NCBI GenBank assembly: GCA_016191145.1
Contig: JACPPD010000003.1
Location: forward strand, 416,778-480,777
Direction: 5' to 3'
DNA: 64,000 nt
DNA from: Ignavibacteria bacterium
GTDB lineage: Bacteria; Bacteroidota; Ignavibacteria; Kapaibacteriales; Kapaibacteriaceae
The notes under the pieces are model-generated. The model was not told where the DNA came from. It searched no databases and saw only the letters and a list, made by a program, of their open reading frames with translations. The position numbers and the translations under genes were made by a program. This document shows positions 7,267 to 16,311 of the stretch, one piece after another. Each line of letters opens with the position of its first letter. Position 1 is the first letter of the stretch.

Positions 7267-7697
7267 ACAGAGAGCGGGAACTTATCGATGCGCTGCTTGA
7301 TGGTTCTCTCACGCAGGAGCAGTGGTACGAATTGTCGGTGTTGATTGGGATGGACACAATTCAGCGAATTCAAAAAGGCGACAGACGATTGCATAAATAT
7401 TTAGCATCGGTCAGCCTTGAGTCAGGTGATATACTGTCATTGTCGCGTGCAATATCACCCTTTCGGTCACGTAACATCTTTGTCGACTTTTTCAGTCGGT
7501 GGAGTCTTTTGATTGGCGTAATCGTTTTCTTCTGCGCAGTCCTTGCAATCATTCCCAAAGTCATTGATATATCCCTTGCTCAATCGGGTGTAATTGTTTA
7601 CAACGCATTTGAAAGCCCCTTTCAAGTAGGTATCGGATCTGTAATCCTATTATGCCTTGGAATTGCTGCGTGGCTGGAGTGGTCTGACAGGATATAG
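7263..7697 (+). CDS. Two-transmembrane protein coupled to the ECF sigma factor, putative anti-sigma
   Basis: A 144-residue protein with a soluble N-terminal part (about 1-80) and two membrane segments (WSLLIGVIVFFCAVLAIIP and VGIGSVILLCLGIAAWLEW). It overlaps the sigma gene by ATGA and has its own ribosome site (AGGAGG). No HxxxCxxC zinc anti-sigma motif is present, so the anti-sigma role is inferred only from position and topology. No family recognised. Confidence 0.7.
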   Translation: MNRERELIDALLDGSLTQEQWYELSVLIGMDTIQRIQKGDRRLHKYLASVSLESGDILSLSRAISPFRSRNIFVDFFSRWSLLIGVIVFFCAVLAIIPKVIDISLAQSGVIVYNAFESPFQVGIGSVILLCLGIAAWLEWSDRI

Positions 7698-7712
7698 GTC
7701 TATTTTTGCTTC

Positions 7713-8480
7713 ATGCAATCACTGGTTAGTCTAAGTGGTGTAGGACATGTATATCCGAACGGCTTCCGTGCATTGAGCAACATAAACCTGCACGTTCACA
7801 CCGGTGAATTCCTTGTAATAATCGGACTTTCCGGAAGCGGAAAGAGTACACTTCTTCGCTGCATCAACCGGTTGGTGGAACCAACGGAGGGAACGGTTTC
7901 GTTTTCCGGCGTAGACGTTACGCACACCACGGGCGACGCATTGAGAATGCATCGTTCGCGAATTGGAATGATTTTTCAGGATTTCAATTTGATCGGACGC
8001 CACTCCGTGTTGGACAATGTGCTGTACGGCGCACTAGGCAGAACACGTTCTCTGCCATCCATCCTGGGACAATTTTCAGCAGAGCAGCGTGCTAAGGCAA
8101 GGGAAGCTTTGGAAATCGTGGGGATTGCAGAAAAACAAAAGTCGCGTGCCGACGCTCTTTCAGGAGGACAGCAGCAGCGTGTAGCCATTGCCCGTGCGTT
8201 GATGCAGAAGCCAAAGCTGCTACTGGCCGACGAACCGGTGGCGTCGCTCGATCCGGCTACCTCGCACGGAGTGATGAAATACCTCGAGCGCATCAACAAG
8301 GAAATGGGAACAACAGTCATCTGTAATCTCCATTTTCTTTCACTTGTCAGACAATATGCATCGCGTGTTGTTGCGCTTAAAGCAGGTGTAATAGTTTTTG
8401 ATGGATTGCCCCCCGACATTACAGATGCCTGGTTCAAACAGATTTATGGCGAAGACGCCATCGAGGTCGAGATACGCTGA
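7713..8480 (+). CDS. ABC transporter ATPase, phosphonate/phosphate type (PhnC-like)
   Basis: A 255-residue nucleotide-binding subunit. Walker A is GLSGSGKST (38-46), the Q-loop lies in IFQDFNLIGRHSVLDNVLYG, the signature is LSGGQQQR, Walker B is LLADEPVASLDP and the switch histidine is in CNLHFLSL. The NLIGRHSVLDNVL...GRT segment and the CNLH rather than VTHD switch are characteristic of PhnC. Partner permease starts right after the stop. Likely substrates are phosphonates or phosphite or phosphate esters, but the binding protein that decides this is not in the window. Confidence 0.88.
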   Translation: MQSLVSLSGVGHVYPNGFRALSNINLHVHTGEFLVIIGLSGSGKSTLLRCINRLVEPTEGTVSFSGVDVTHTTGDALRMHRSRIGMIFQDFNLIGRHSVLDNVLYGALGRTRSLPSILGQFSAEQRAKAREALEIVGIAEKQKSRADALSGGQQQRVAIARALMQKPKLLLADEPVASLDPATSHGVMKYLERINKEMGTTVICNLHFLSLVRQYASRVVALKAGVIVFDGLPPDITDAWFKQIYGEDAIEVEIR

Positions 8481-9503
8481 ATGCGAAATACATTTACCAT
8501 CGTTCAGCGCGTAACTGCAATCGCCATTGACATAGCTCTTGGCGCCTATTTATTTTCTGTATTGTGGTTTGTGTTATACCCTGCGTTAATCGAGAATCCC
8601 AGCGCTCAGCTTCCCAATATTTACGGATATGTGCTTACCATGCTGTTTGCCTGTGCATTTGCCACAGCTGGTGCATTAGGTGCTTCACTAGGACGATTGT
8701 TTGTTACCGGCAAGGCATCCAACGGTATGCGTCGCACAATACAGATTCATCTTGGCTGGATACTATTATTAGTTACAATCGTGTCCGGTTGGATTGTTAC
8801 CGACATTTCCCCATCGGAATTTTTTTCCTCTGAGGGTCTGCGTGGCGCTGGTAGAATATTTAGCGCTCTGATAACACCTCAGTTTGATATTATTTCCGCC
8901 GCCCTGAGTGCGATGGTCGAAACCGTTTACATTGCGCTAATGTCAACCATTATTGCAGTTCCGGCATCATTTATACTGGCATTTCCGGCGGCGCGCAACC
9001 TGATGCAAGGTTCAGTAGCTGCACGCGCCGTGTATTCCGTGCTGAGGGCATTCCTCAATATTGTGCGATCGATGGAGCCAATCATCTGGGCAATAATATT
9101 TTCTGTGTGGGTTGGCATTGGACCGTTTGCCGGCATGCTCGCATTAGTTGTACACACTGTTGCATCGCTGACGAAACTCTATTCCGAACAGATCGAGGAC
9201 GTAAAGGAGGGCCCCATTGAAGCAATCAGCGCCACAGGTGCCTCCCAACTGCAGGTAATGTGGTTTGCAATTGTTCCACAATGCGTCATCCCCTTTCTCT
9301 CCTTTACGATTTACCGATGGGATATCAACGTGAGAATGGCAACCATCATAGGCTTTGTAGGGGGCGGAGGAATCGGTACGTTGCTCACTCAGTATCAAGG
9401 TCTGTCGAAATTTCACGAAGTTGGAACTCTCGTTATTGTGATAACGTTAGTAGTTTGGATTCTCGACGTCATCAGTGCTCGAATCAGGGCAGCATTGCAG
9501 TAG
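8481..9503 (+). CDS. ABC transporter permease, PhnE-like
   Basis: A 340-residue inner-membrane permease with an N-terminal anchor, two further membrane spans, and a typical transport core from about residue 130. The coupling loop EAISATGASQLQVMWFAIVPQC (EAA-type) and the segment DINVRMATIIGFVGGGGIG are strongly PhnE-like. Its start codon directly follows the PhnC-like stop, so the two form an operon. No phnD-type binding protein or C-P lyase gene is near. Confidence 0.88.
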   Translation: MRNTFTIVQRVTAIAIDIALGAYLFSVLWFVLYPALIENPSAQLPNIYGYVLTMLFACAFATAGALGASLGRLFVTGKASNGMRRTIQIHLGWILLLVTIVSGWIVTDISPSEFFSSEGLRGAGRIFSALITPQFDIISAALSAMVETVYIALMSTIIAVPASFILAFPAARNLMQGSVAARAVYSVLRAFLNIVRSMEPIIWAIIFSVWVGIGPFAGMLALVVHTVASLTKLYSEQIEDVKEGPIEAISATGASQLQVMWFAIVPQCVIPFLSFTIYRWDINVRMATIIGFVGGGGIGTLLTQYQGLSKFHEVGTLVIVITLVVWILDVISARIRAALQ

Positions 9504-9505
9504 TC

Positions 9506-9787
9506 ATGGCACGATTATCATTCACCATAGAAACCGGAAAGTCTGTTCCGGAAATGAAATCATATATCGACACTCGGCTGCTGTCGCGTCCCGAATCAAG
9601 AATGCTTCTCACACACCATCACTGGAATGGCAACGTTCTGCATGCAAAGGGAACCCTTGGTGAGGGAACGATTACGCTTGAACATCAACGTATCGTGATT
9701 GATATTGAACTCACCGCTTTTGGTGAAATAGCACGGAGCCAGATTCAGCGAACACTTGAACGGGAATTCACACAGATAGGTCGGTAA
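9506..9787 (+). CDS. Polyhydroxyalkanoate-system-like small protein
   Basis: A 93-residue soluble protein starting at the ATG three bases after the permease stop. Its layout (a conserved start MARLSFTIETGKSVPEMKSYID, then WNGNVLHAKG, GTITLEHQRIVIDIELT and an amphipathic C-terminal helix) resembles the PHA granule-associated family often called polyhydroxyalkanoic acid system protein. No PHA synthase is in the window, and the family name may not reflect its role here. A longer frame opens upstream, but it lies inside the permease gene. Confidence 0.6.
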   Translation: MARLSFTIETGKSVPEMKSYIDTRLLSRPESRMLLTHHHWNGNVLHAKGTLGEGTITLEHQRIVIDIELTAFGEIARSQIQRTLEREFTQIGR

Positions 9788-9852
9788 CAGATCGATTACG
9801 ATGAGTGTTGTATCGTTAGTTCTGTCTTATTGGCAACCATTTCATTGCATTT

Positions 9853-12800
9853 ATGGACTTCGTTCACCTTCATAATCACACTCATTACTCATTGCTCGAT
9901 GCAGCCTGCACGCCGCAGCAACTCGTCAACGCTGCTGTGGCTGATGGTCAGAAGGCTATTGCCATCACGGATCACGGTGTAATGTTCGGGTGCTTTGAAT
10001 TCTATTCAAAGGCTCGAAAAGCCGGCATCAAACCCATCATTGGCTGTGAAGTATATGTGGCTGTTCGAAAACACACCGATAAGGAGAGAATTGGCGACGT
10101 AGGCAAAAAACGCAATTACTACCACCTTGTACTTCTTGCAAAAAATGAACTTGGTTATCGAAATCTTGTCAAGCTCACTTCCATCGCTCATCAGGCAGGC
10201 TTCTACTATAAACCAAGAGTCGACTTCGACCTCATACATCAGCACCACGAAGGGTTAATAGCTACGAGCGCCTGCTTGTCGGGACCCATTAATGCACCAA
10301 TGTTGGCAGGAGACCTTGAGACGGCTTATGCAAATGCCCGTTTGTTAAAAGACATATTCGGTGACGACTTCTATGTTGAATTGCAAGACCATGGTCTGCC
10401 CGAGGATGCAAAGGTTCTTGAATTCGCGCCTCGCCTTGCATCCGAGCTAGGCATTAAGCTTGTAGTTACCAACGATGCACACTACATCACTAAGGAAAAT
10501 GCTGCTGCCCATAATGTGCTGCTGCACATCACTAAAGATGCATCGTTTGCAAAAGAAACGCAGTTTGATGTCCGCCGCGACCTTAGGTATAGAGTTCCTG
10601 AAATGTACCTGAAAACTCGCAAGCAAATGAAACAGCTTTTCAAGGATTTTCATGAAGCGATCGATAACACAGTTGAAGTTGCAGAGAAAATAGACCTACA
10701 CATCACCACCGATCTGCAGATGCCTCGGTTCCCGATACCTGAGGATAGCGACGCAACTACGCTGGAGGATTACCTCGAAGAGCAAACGATGAAAGGGTTG
10801 GAAGACCGATTTAACGTTTTTACCTCAGAAATTCTCGACCGAGTAAGTTTTGAGCTGGCAGTTATTAAAAAGATGGGATATGCAGGCTACTTCCTCATCG
10901 TGGCTGATTTCATCAAGGCAGCACGGAATATGGGTATCCGCGTAGGCCCTGGCCGTGGATCTGCCGCCGGATCGATAGTGGCGTATGCATTGCGTATTAC
11001 CGACATCGATCCATTGAAATATGACTTGGTGTTTGAGCGGTTTCTGAATCCCGACCGTGTATCGATGCCCGATATCGATGTCGACTTTTCCGACGACAAA
11101 CGTGATAAAGTTATTGAATATGTAAAAAACAAGTATGGTGCTGACTCTGTTGCACAAATAATCACATTTGGAACTCTTTCCTCACGGGCCGTTCTCAAAG
11201 ATGTTGGCCGAGTGTTAGGAATCGATCTGTCCACGATAAACTCGATAACGGATAAAATTCCCGTTGTAATGGGAAAGGTCACACCCTTATCAGAGGCTCT
11301 CGAATTACCAGATTTACGTTTTTTAAAGACAACGCAGGACGAAAAACTTAAAGATCTCATCGAATATTCTCTTGTCCTCGAAGGGTTTGCCCGCAATACA
11401 TCCATTCATGCGGCCGGAGTTGTTATTGCGCCCGGTCCGATTTCGGACTACGTACCAATCTTCAAGACGCCACAAACGGAACCCGCCACGCAATACAACA
11501 TGAAGGACCTTGAGGCTGCGGGCCTGCTCAAGATGGATTTTTTAGGCCTGCGTACACTCTCAATAATAGATAGTGCACTCGACCAGATAAAGCGCAATAC
11601 TGGTCTCGATATAGACCTCGACGCTATTCCATTCGATGATCAGGATATTTACGATATGTTCGGAAGGGGGCAAACACAAGCTGTTTTTCAGTTTGAATCT
11701 GAGCCGATGCAGGTAGCAATGAGGAAACTCAGACCTTCCAGATTTGAGGATCTCGTTGCCATGAACGCACTGTACCGACCCGGTCCGATGGACAACCTCT
11801 CACAGTACATAGAGCGCAGCCATGGGCGAACACATATTACCTACCTGCACGAAAAGATGAAGCCAGTGCTTGAAAAAACGTACGGCATCATCGTATATCA
11901 GGAGCAGGTGATTCAGCTTGTTCAGGTTCTTGCAGGGTTTACTCTGGCTCAGGCAGACCTGATGCGCCGTGCAATGGGCAAGAAAGACCCAAAACTCATG
12001 CTGCAGCAGCGCAATCTGTTTGTTAATGGAGCGCTCGAGTATAGCAGCATCGATCCCGAACTTGGCACACAAATATTTGATTTAATTCAAAAGTTTGCCT
12101 TTTATGGTTTTAATAAAAGCCATGCAGTGGCCTATGCCTACCTGGCGTACCAGACAGCATGGTTGAAGACGCATTACCCATCTGAGTTTCTTGCAGCAAA
12201 CATGACTGCCGAATTGAATAATCAGGATAAGATTGTTTTGCTGATGGAAGAAGCCAAACGCTATGGTATTACTGTTCTGCCTCCAGATGTCAATAGATCC
12301 ATGGCCGGGTTTGAAGCCGATGGCAATGTGATCTTTTTTGGCATGGCTGCAATTAAAACTGTTGGCATCGGAGCCGTAGAATCAGTGATTCAAGCGCGTA
12401 GGGAGGCCCCCTTCACATCAATTTTTGATTTTGCTGCAAGAGTTGATTCCAAGGTTGTGAATAGGAGAATTCTGGAAGCCCTTGTATGTGCCGGTGCATT
12501 CGATTCCTTGAAGTCCGGACATCGCGCGCAATTGTTTTCTTCAATCGAAACAGCTATAGAATATGCGCGGAAAATTCATGCAGGCGGTTCGGAACGAATG
12601 GATTCGCTGTTTGCCGACGTAGAGATTGCCAAGCTGCAGGAGCCCGCTCTGCCTCCCGCAGAGCCGTGGACGGAGCGCGAGAGACTGCGTAACGAAAAGG
12701 AATACCTGAATTTTTACGTGAGCGGACATCCCCTGCATGAATATTCATTAGCAGTACAGTCGTATTCATCAATATTGTTATCAAAACCCGACGCCGCTAA

Positions 12801-13302
12801 ACATGGCACCAACGTCAGGCTCTGCGGTTTGGTTACCGATATTCGAACACGGCTGGATAAGCGTGAAAACACGATTGCATTTGTCCGTTTAGAACAATAC
12901 AGCGGAACCTGTGAATGCGTATTCTGGAGCGATAAATACAAACAGTTTGCCGATCTCCTAAAACCTGATGCCGTGCTGGTAATTTGTGGTAAGATGGAAC
13001 TCAGCGGACAAAACGTAAAAATATTTGCCGACGAAGTTCTTACCATCGAACAAGCTCAGAAGAAATTGGTTAAGGGGTATGTGATTCGTATTGATGCAGA
13101 GAAGCTGACAGACGATTCTCTGCAAAATCTTAGAGACTACTGCAGGAACTCTACTGGTACCGATTCACTTTTGTTTATTGTTGATCGGCCCGACGGACAA
13201 GTCCAATATGACACACTTGTTAAACTGGAAACGTCGCCGAACACAACTGATTACCTCACCAGGATGTTCGGCGACGCCAACGTCCAGTATTTTGTGAATT
13301 AG
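9853..13302 (+). CDS. dnaE: DNA polymerase III alpha subunit
   Basis: The replicative polymerase catalytic subunit, 1149 residues. It has an N-terminal PHP domain (HLHNHTHYSLLDA at 5-17, ITDHG near 40) and the polymerase palm with GPGRGSAAGS (about 364) and the catalytic PDIDVDF (about 404). Fingers and beta-binding regions (FNKSHAVAYAYLAYQTAWLK) follow, then a tandem HhH segment and an OB-fold (VRLCGLVTDIRTRLDK). No 3'-5' exonuclease domain is inserted, so this is DnaE, not PolC. Monocistronic, with a 65-base gap upstream and a convergent gene downstream. Confidence 0.97.
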   Translation: MDFVHLHNHTHYSLLDAACTPQQLVNAAVADGQKAIAITDHGVMFGCFEFYSKARKAGIKPIIGCEVYVAVRKHTDKERIGDVGKKRNYYHLVLLAKNELGYRNLVKLTSIAHQAGFYYKPRVDFDLIHQHHEGLIATSACLSGPINAPMLAGDLETAYANARLLKDIFGDDFYVELQDHGLPEDAKVLEFAPRLASELGIKLVVTNDAHYITKENAAAHNVLLHITKDASFAKETQFDVRRDLRYRVPEMYLKTRKQMKQLFKDFHEAIDNTVEVAEKIDLHITTDLQMPRFPIPEDSDATTLEDYLEEQTMKGLEDRFNVFTSEILDRVSFELAVIKKMGYAGYFLIVADFIKAARNMGIRVGPGRGSAAGSIVAYALRITDIDPLKYDLVFERFLNPDRVSMPDIDVDFSDDKRDKVIEYVKNKYGADSVAQIITFGTLSSRAVLKDVGRVLGIDLSTINSITDKIPVVMGKVTPLSEALELPDLRFLKTTQDEKLKDLIEYSLVLEGFARNTSIHAAGVVIAPGPISDYVPIFKTPQTEPATQYNMKDLEAAGLLKMDFLGLRTLSIIDSALDQIKRNTGLDIDLDAIPFDDQDIYDMFGRGQTQAVFQFESEPMQVAMRKLRPSRFEDLVAMNALYRPGPMDNLSQYIERSHGRTHITYLHEKMKPVLEKTYGIIVYQEQVIQLVQVLAGFTLAQADLMRRAMGKKDPKLMLQQRNLFVNGALEYSSIDPELGTQIFDLIQKFAFYGFNKSHAVAYAYLAYQTAWLKTHYPSEFLAANMTAELNNQDKIVLLMEEAKRYGITVLPPDVNRSMAGFEADGNVIFFGMAAIKTVGIGAVESVIQARREAPFTSIFDFAARVDSKVVNRRILEALVCAGAFDSLKSGHRAQLFSSIETAIEYARKIHAGGSERMDSLFADVEIAKLQEPALPPAEPWTERERLRNEKEYLNFYVSGHPLHEYSLAVQSYSSILLSKPDAAKHGTNVRLCGLVTDIRTRLDKRENTIAFVRLEQYSGTCECVFWSDKYKQFADLLKPDAVLVICGKMELSGQNVKIFADEVLTIEQAQKKLVKGYVIRIDAEKLTDDSLQNLRDYCRNSTGTDSLLFIVDRPDGQVQYDTLVKLETSPNTTDYLTRMFGDANVQYFVN

Positions 13303-13329
13303 ATTCCTAGTTGCAAACGGCTGAAAGGA

Positions 13330-13809
13330 TTAATCGTCCCGTTGCTTGCGAAGCCGCTTCATAACCATTTTCTGAAGCTCATCCTGGAATCTGGCTTCGA
13401 ACACAACGTACTTTGCAAATTGGTTGAGCTTAAGCGTTGGTTTTACCGATTCAAATCGGGCGTCAAATTCCTGGCCCAATTCTTTTATCGTATTTCGAAG
13501 ACTCGCAGTGGCAGATACTAAATCAGCATCGGGCGCCCCCTTTTGTATCATGCTTTGAAGCTCCTTTGCATCATCCAGAACCTTTTCTCTGAGATCCAGG
13601 ATTCGCTTTGTGTGCTTGTTATAAACAGCAAAAAATTTTTCGACCTGATCGTCTTTCAGATCAAGAACTTCCAGCAGTTTCATTTTGCGGAGGTCTTCAA
13701 CTTTTTCGCGCATTCTGTCCTTATCTGAATCACCGTCGTCCATCCAATGTTGGGCGACCATGGGAGATGCAAGACAGATAAGCAATGTTATAACTGAGAT
13801 CGTTTTCAT
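13330..13809 (-). CDS. Exported Spy/CpxP-like helical protein
   Basis: A 159-residue protein with a signal peptide (MKTISVITLLICLASPMVA) and a mature part that is almost entirely charged helix. The repeat-like element LEVLDLKDDQVEKFFAVYNKHTKRILDLREKV resembles the LTxEQ motif of Spy/CpxP/heavy-metal-resistance proteins. It is the third gene of a sigma factor-membrane protein-Spy-like module, one base after the preceding stop. It is probably a periplasmic chaperone or sensor for envelope stress; this is inferred from family and context. Confidence 0.72.
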   Translation of the reverse strand: MKTISVITLLICLASPMVAQHWMDDGDSDKDRMREKVEDLRKMKLLEVLDLKDDQVEKFFAVYNKHTKRILDLREKVLDDAKELQSMIQKGAPDADLVSATASLRNTIKELGQEFDARFESVKPTLKLNQFAKYVVFEARFQDELQKMVMKRLRKQRDD

Positions 13810-13810
13810 T

Positions 13811-14230
13811 TCAGAGATCCTTTAATAAGTTATCAATGTCTTTATCGGTAAGGATTATCGGATTAAGGTTTTGCTCAACGGCAATCATGTCAACCGCTTC
13901 ATCGTCCGATATTTCTGCCAATAGAGCTTTCTTTACTTCAGATTCAGAAACAAATCTGTATACTGAATCAGTGTGAGTATCCAGACTGCTCGATTTGAAT
14001 GATGGTTTAAGAATTACAACAACTAGCAACACAACAGCCAAAGCAGCAGGAAGAGCATATCGGAGATACTCTCGGTAGCCCCTTTCCTTAGTGTTGAGAG
14101 CATTTACTACGTCGGCGCTAAGATTCTTTGTGTGAACATCAACCCATTCATCATGAATGTTTTTTCCGATGAGCTTCTCAAAAGATTTCAGCTCCTTGCC
14201 AATATCTTCGAAATCATTATTTGTTTTCAT
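13811..14230 (-). CDS. Single-pass membrane protein, putative anti-sigma factor
   Basis: I use the ATG that gives MKTNNDFEDIGKEL (139 residues). It overlaps the end of the sigma gene by 14 bases and avoids 16 residues read from inside it. A cytoplasmic N-terminal half (about 1-65) is followed by one membrane segment (YALPAALAVVLLVVVIL) and an acidic periplasmic tail (DDEAVDMIAVEQNLNPIILTD). Topology and position between the sigma gene and the Spy-like gene suggest an anti-sigma factor. No zinc motif is seen. Confidence 0.68.
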   Translation of the reverse strand: MKTNNDFEDIGKELKSFEKLIGKNIHDEWVDVHTKNLSADVVNALNTKERGYREYLRYALPAALAVVLLVVVILKPSFKSSSLDTHTDSVYRFVSESEVKKALLAEISDDEAVDMIAVEQNLNPIILTDKDIDNLLKDL

Positions 14231-14825
14231 GTTCATGCCATGGTTCGTAAAACTCACTTGCGCGCAACTGTGCCGCAATCTTCTTCACAGCCCAATGATA
14301 GTTGGCTTTCAACGCACCAACACTTGTACCCACTATTTCCGAGATTTCATCGTACGACAGTTCGTCGTAATATCGCATGCAAAAAGTTTCGCGCTGCTTT
14401 CTTGGTATTTGTTTTAGAACTGTTGTGAAGAAACGCTCAAATTCACTCGTTCTTGTGTGTTGTTCGGGTGACGTTTGAGCATCTGACATAACATCCCGTT
14501 CACCGTTTCCTTCACCCAACGCAAAGAATGAGACAAATCGTTTACGTCGGAGCATAGACAGACTTACGTTGACGGTAATCCTGTATAGCCACGTCTGAAG
14601 CGCGCTATCACCACGAAATGTGTCAAGCCTTGCCAATGCTCGGATGAAGGTTTCCTGTGCCGCATCTCGAGCATCCTCTGCATTATTGAGATGTCTCATC
14701 GCAACCGAATACACAAACCGTTGGTGCTTGCGGACAAATGCCGTTGCCGCGATATCACGCTCTCCGGATTTATAAGCCTCGAGTATTTGTGAATCGGTTT
14801 CCAGATGTAGATTCATCACGTGCAT
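14217..14825 (-). CDS. ECF-family RNA polymerase sigma factor
   Basis: A 202-residue sigma factor. Region 2 includes NAEDARDAAQETFIRALARLDTFRG and TWLYRITVNVSLSMLRRKR. A variable acidic linker (GEGNGERDVMSDAQTSPEQ) leads into region 4, with YDELSYDEISEIVGTSVGALKANYHWAVKK. It is the first gene of a three-gene module with a membrane protein and a Spy-like protein, a common envelope-stress arrangement. ATG codons at 14825 and 14816 are both possible starts. It is unlike the other ECF gene in this window outside the conserved regions. Confidence 0.92.
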   Translation of the reverse strand: MHVMNLHLETDSQILEAYKSGERDIAATAFVRKHQRFVYSVAMRHLNNAEDARDAAQETFIRALARLDTFRGDSALQTWLYRITVNVSLSMLRRKRFVSFFALGEGNGERDVMSDAQTSPEQHTRTSEFERFFTTVLKQIPRKQRETFCMRYYDELSYDEISEIVGTSVGALKANYHWAVKKIAAQLRASEFYEPWHEHENK

Positions 14826-14830
14826 TGCGA

Positions 14831-14850
14831 ACTGGTTTTATACAACCGGT
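14831..14850. promoter_or_regulatory. Inverted repeat just upstream of the ECF sigma start
   Basis: ACTGGTT and AACCGGT (six of seven paired) around TTATAC. It lies five bases before the longest start codon, so it could hide the start region or act as an operator. Weak evidence. Confidence 0.25.
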
Positions 14851-14891
14851 GTTAGTGCCCTGCTGTATCAGGTAGTTTAATATTCTTACAG

Positions 14892-16256
14892 TCATACTTT
14901 AAATTTTTTCCAGACACCGCTTCGGTGAACGAGAAGCGCTACCAGAGCGAATGCAGCGTATCCGATGACGATGCCGTACCACACACCCTTAGGGCCCAGA
15001 GACAACTGGCTCGACATCACGTATGCCAGCGGCAACTGAGTAAACAACAAACAACCTGCAGTTACTGCCATGGAAATGAAGGCAGCGCCTGCGCCGCTCA
15101 TGGCTCGGACGGTAACCAAACCAAGTGCAAAAAAAACATAGCCAAAAATTGTAATGTGTAGGTATGCAGTAGCTTCCTGAACTGTTGGCGGGTTTACGGT
15201 ATACAACCTGACAAATGACTCTCCGAACATCCACACAACGACGGCAAGCACCATCATGAGTATACCCGTTTGCTTCATTGACGAAACGTGATACGCCCGA
15301 ACCCTTTCGTGATTTCCTGCGCCAAGGTTCTGTCCAGTTGCAACCTCAACAGCAACTCCAACGGCAAATACACTCATGAACACAACCATATCTACATTCA
15401 GCCCTAACGTATACGCCGCAATTACCGAGGTTCCATAGCCCCCTACCAAAACAAAAATCAATGCGCGGTTTACGCTCACGGATAGCATCTGCAGAGATGC
15501 CGGTAAACCCAGCCGGGCAATGCGCAGAAACATGCGCGGCTCGAGACGAAAATTGTCGAAGCGCAAGTGCACGCTTGTCTTGCCTGTAGTTATCGCCCAG
15601 AGAGCTACTACACATCCAGTTACCTGCGAGAGTGCAGTTGCCAAACCCGCCCCTGCAATACCCATTTGCGGAAACGGACCAATACCAAAAATTAGGAAGG
15701 GGGCAAGTATTGCGTTAAGGACAGTTGTAAATATTAATACAACCATGGGGAAGACGGGATTACCCGTTGACCGTACAATGCTGAACATCTGAAAGTTGAG
15801 GAGGTTTGCTGTAAAGCCGATGTATAACGTGCTCATATAACTCAGCGACATAGCAGCGACGTCCGGATTCATTCTCATAATGGTTGGAATGAATTGCATT
15901 GCAGCATAAAGAATTGCGGTAATTGTTCCAGCCAACAGCACCATCCCTACAATTGCCTGCGTCGACGTTCTATCGGCTTCAGGCATATTGCCTTCTCCGA
16001 ACCGACGCGAAACAATGATCCCTGTTCCTACTGCAAATCCACTTGCCAGAGTGAAAACGAAGAACGTAACCTGGTCGCTGGCGCCTATCGAAGCGATGGC
16101 AGCGTCACCCAGTCTGGAAACGTAAAATCGATCGATGAGCGAATAAACCATGTTCACCAAAAAACTAAATGCCATAGGAATGGCAAAGAGTCTCAGTGAC
16201 CTATCGATTGGATCGTGAAGCAGATTGGTCCCTTTACGGGCGATCGATTTCATCAT
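14892..16256 (-). CDS. MATE-family multidrug/cation exporter
   Basis: A 454-residue inner-membrane protein with twelve predicted spans in two homologous halves. It starts with the MATE-like LHDPIDRSLRLFAIPMAFSFLVNMVYSLIDRF, where the membrane-embedded acidic residue lies near the first helix. It has the conserved GLPASLQM at the start of the second half and VATGQNLGAGNHERVRAY. Exporters of this family use Na+ or H+ gradients; the substrate cannot be told. It is divergent from the glycosyltransferase gene 55 bases away. Confidence 0.92.
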   Translation of the reverse strand: MMKSIARKGTNLLHDPIDRSLRLFAIPMAFSFLVNMVYSLIDRFYVSRLGDAAIASIGASDQVTFFVFTLASGFAVGTGIIVSRRFGEGNMPEADRTSTQAIVGMVLLAGTITAILYAAMQFIPTIMRMNPDVAAMSLSYMSTLYIGFTANLLNFQMFSIVRSTGNPVFPMVVLIFTTVLNAILAPFLIFGIGPFPQMGIAGAGLATALSQVTGCVVALWAITTGKTSVHLRFDNFRLEPRMFLRIARLGLPASLQMLSVSVNRALIFVLVGGYGTSVIAAYTLGLNVDMVVFMSVFAVGVAVEVATGQNLGAGNHERVRAYHVSSMKQTGILMMVLAVVVWMFGESFVRLYTVNPPTVQEATAYLHITIFGYVFFALGLVTVRAMSGAGAAFISMAVTAGCLLFTQLPLAYVMSSQLSLGPKGVWYGIVIGYAAFALVALLVHRSGVWKKFKV

Positions 16257-16311
16257 AGGATGCGAAGATGCGCAAACACTCTAATTTTGTTGCGTAATAA
16301 TTACACACAGC

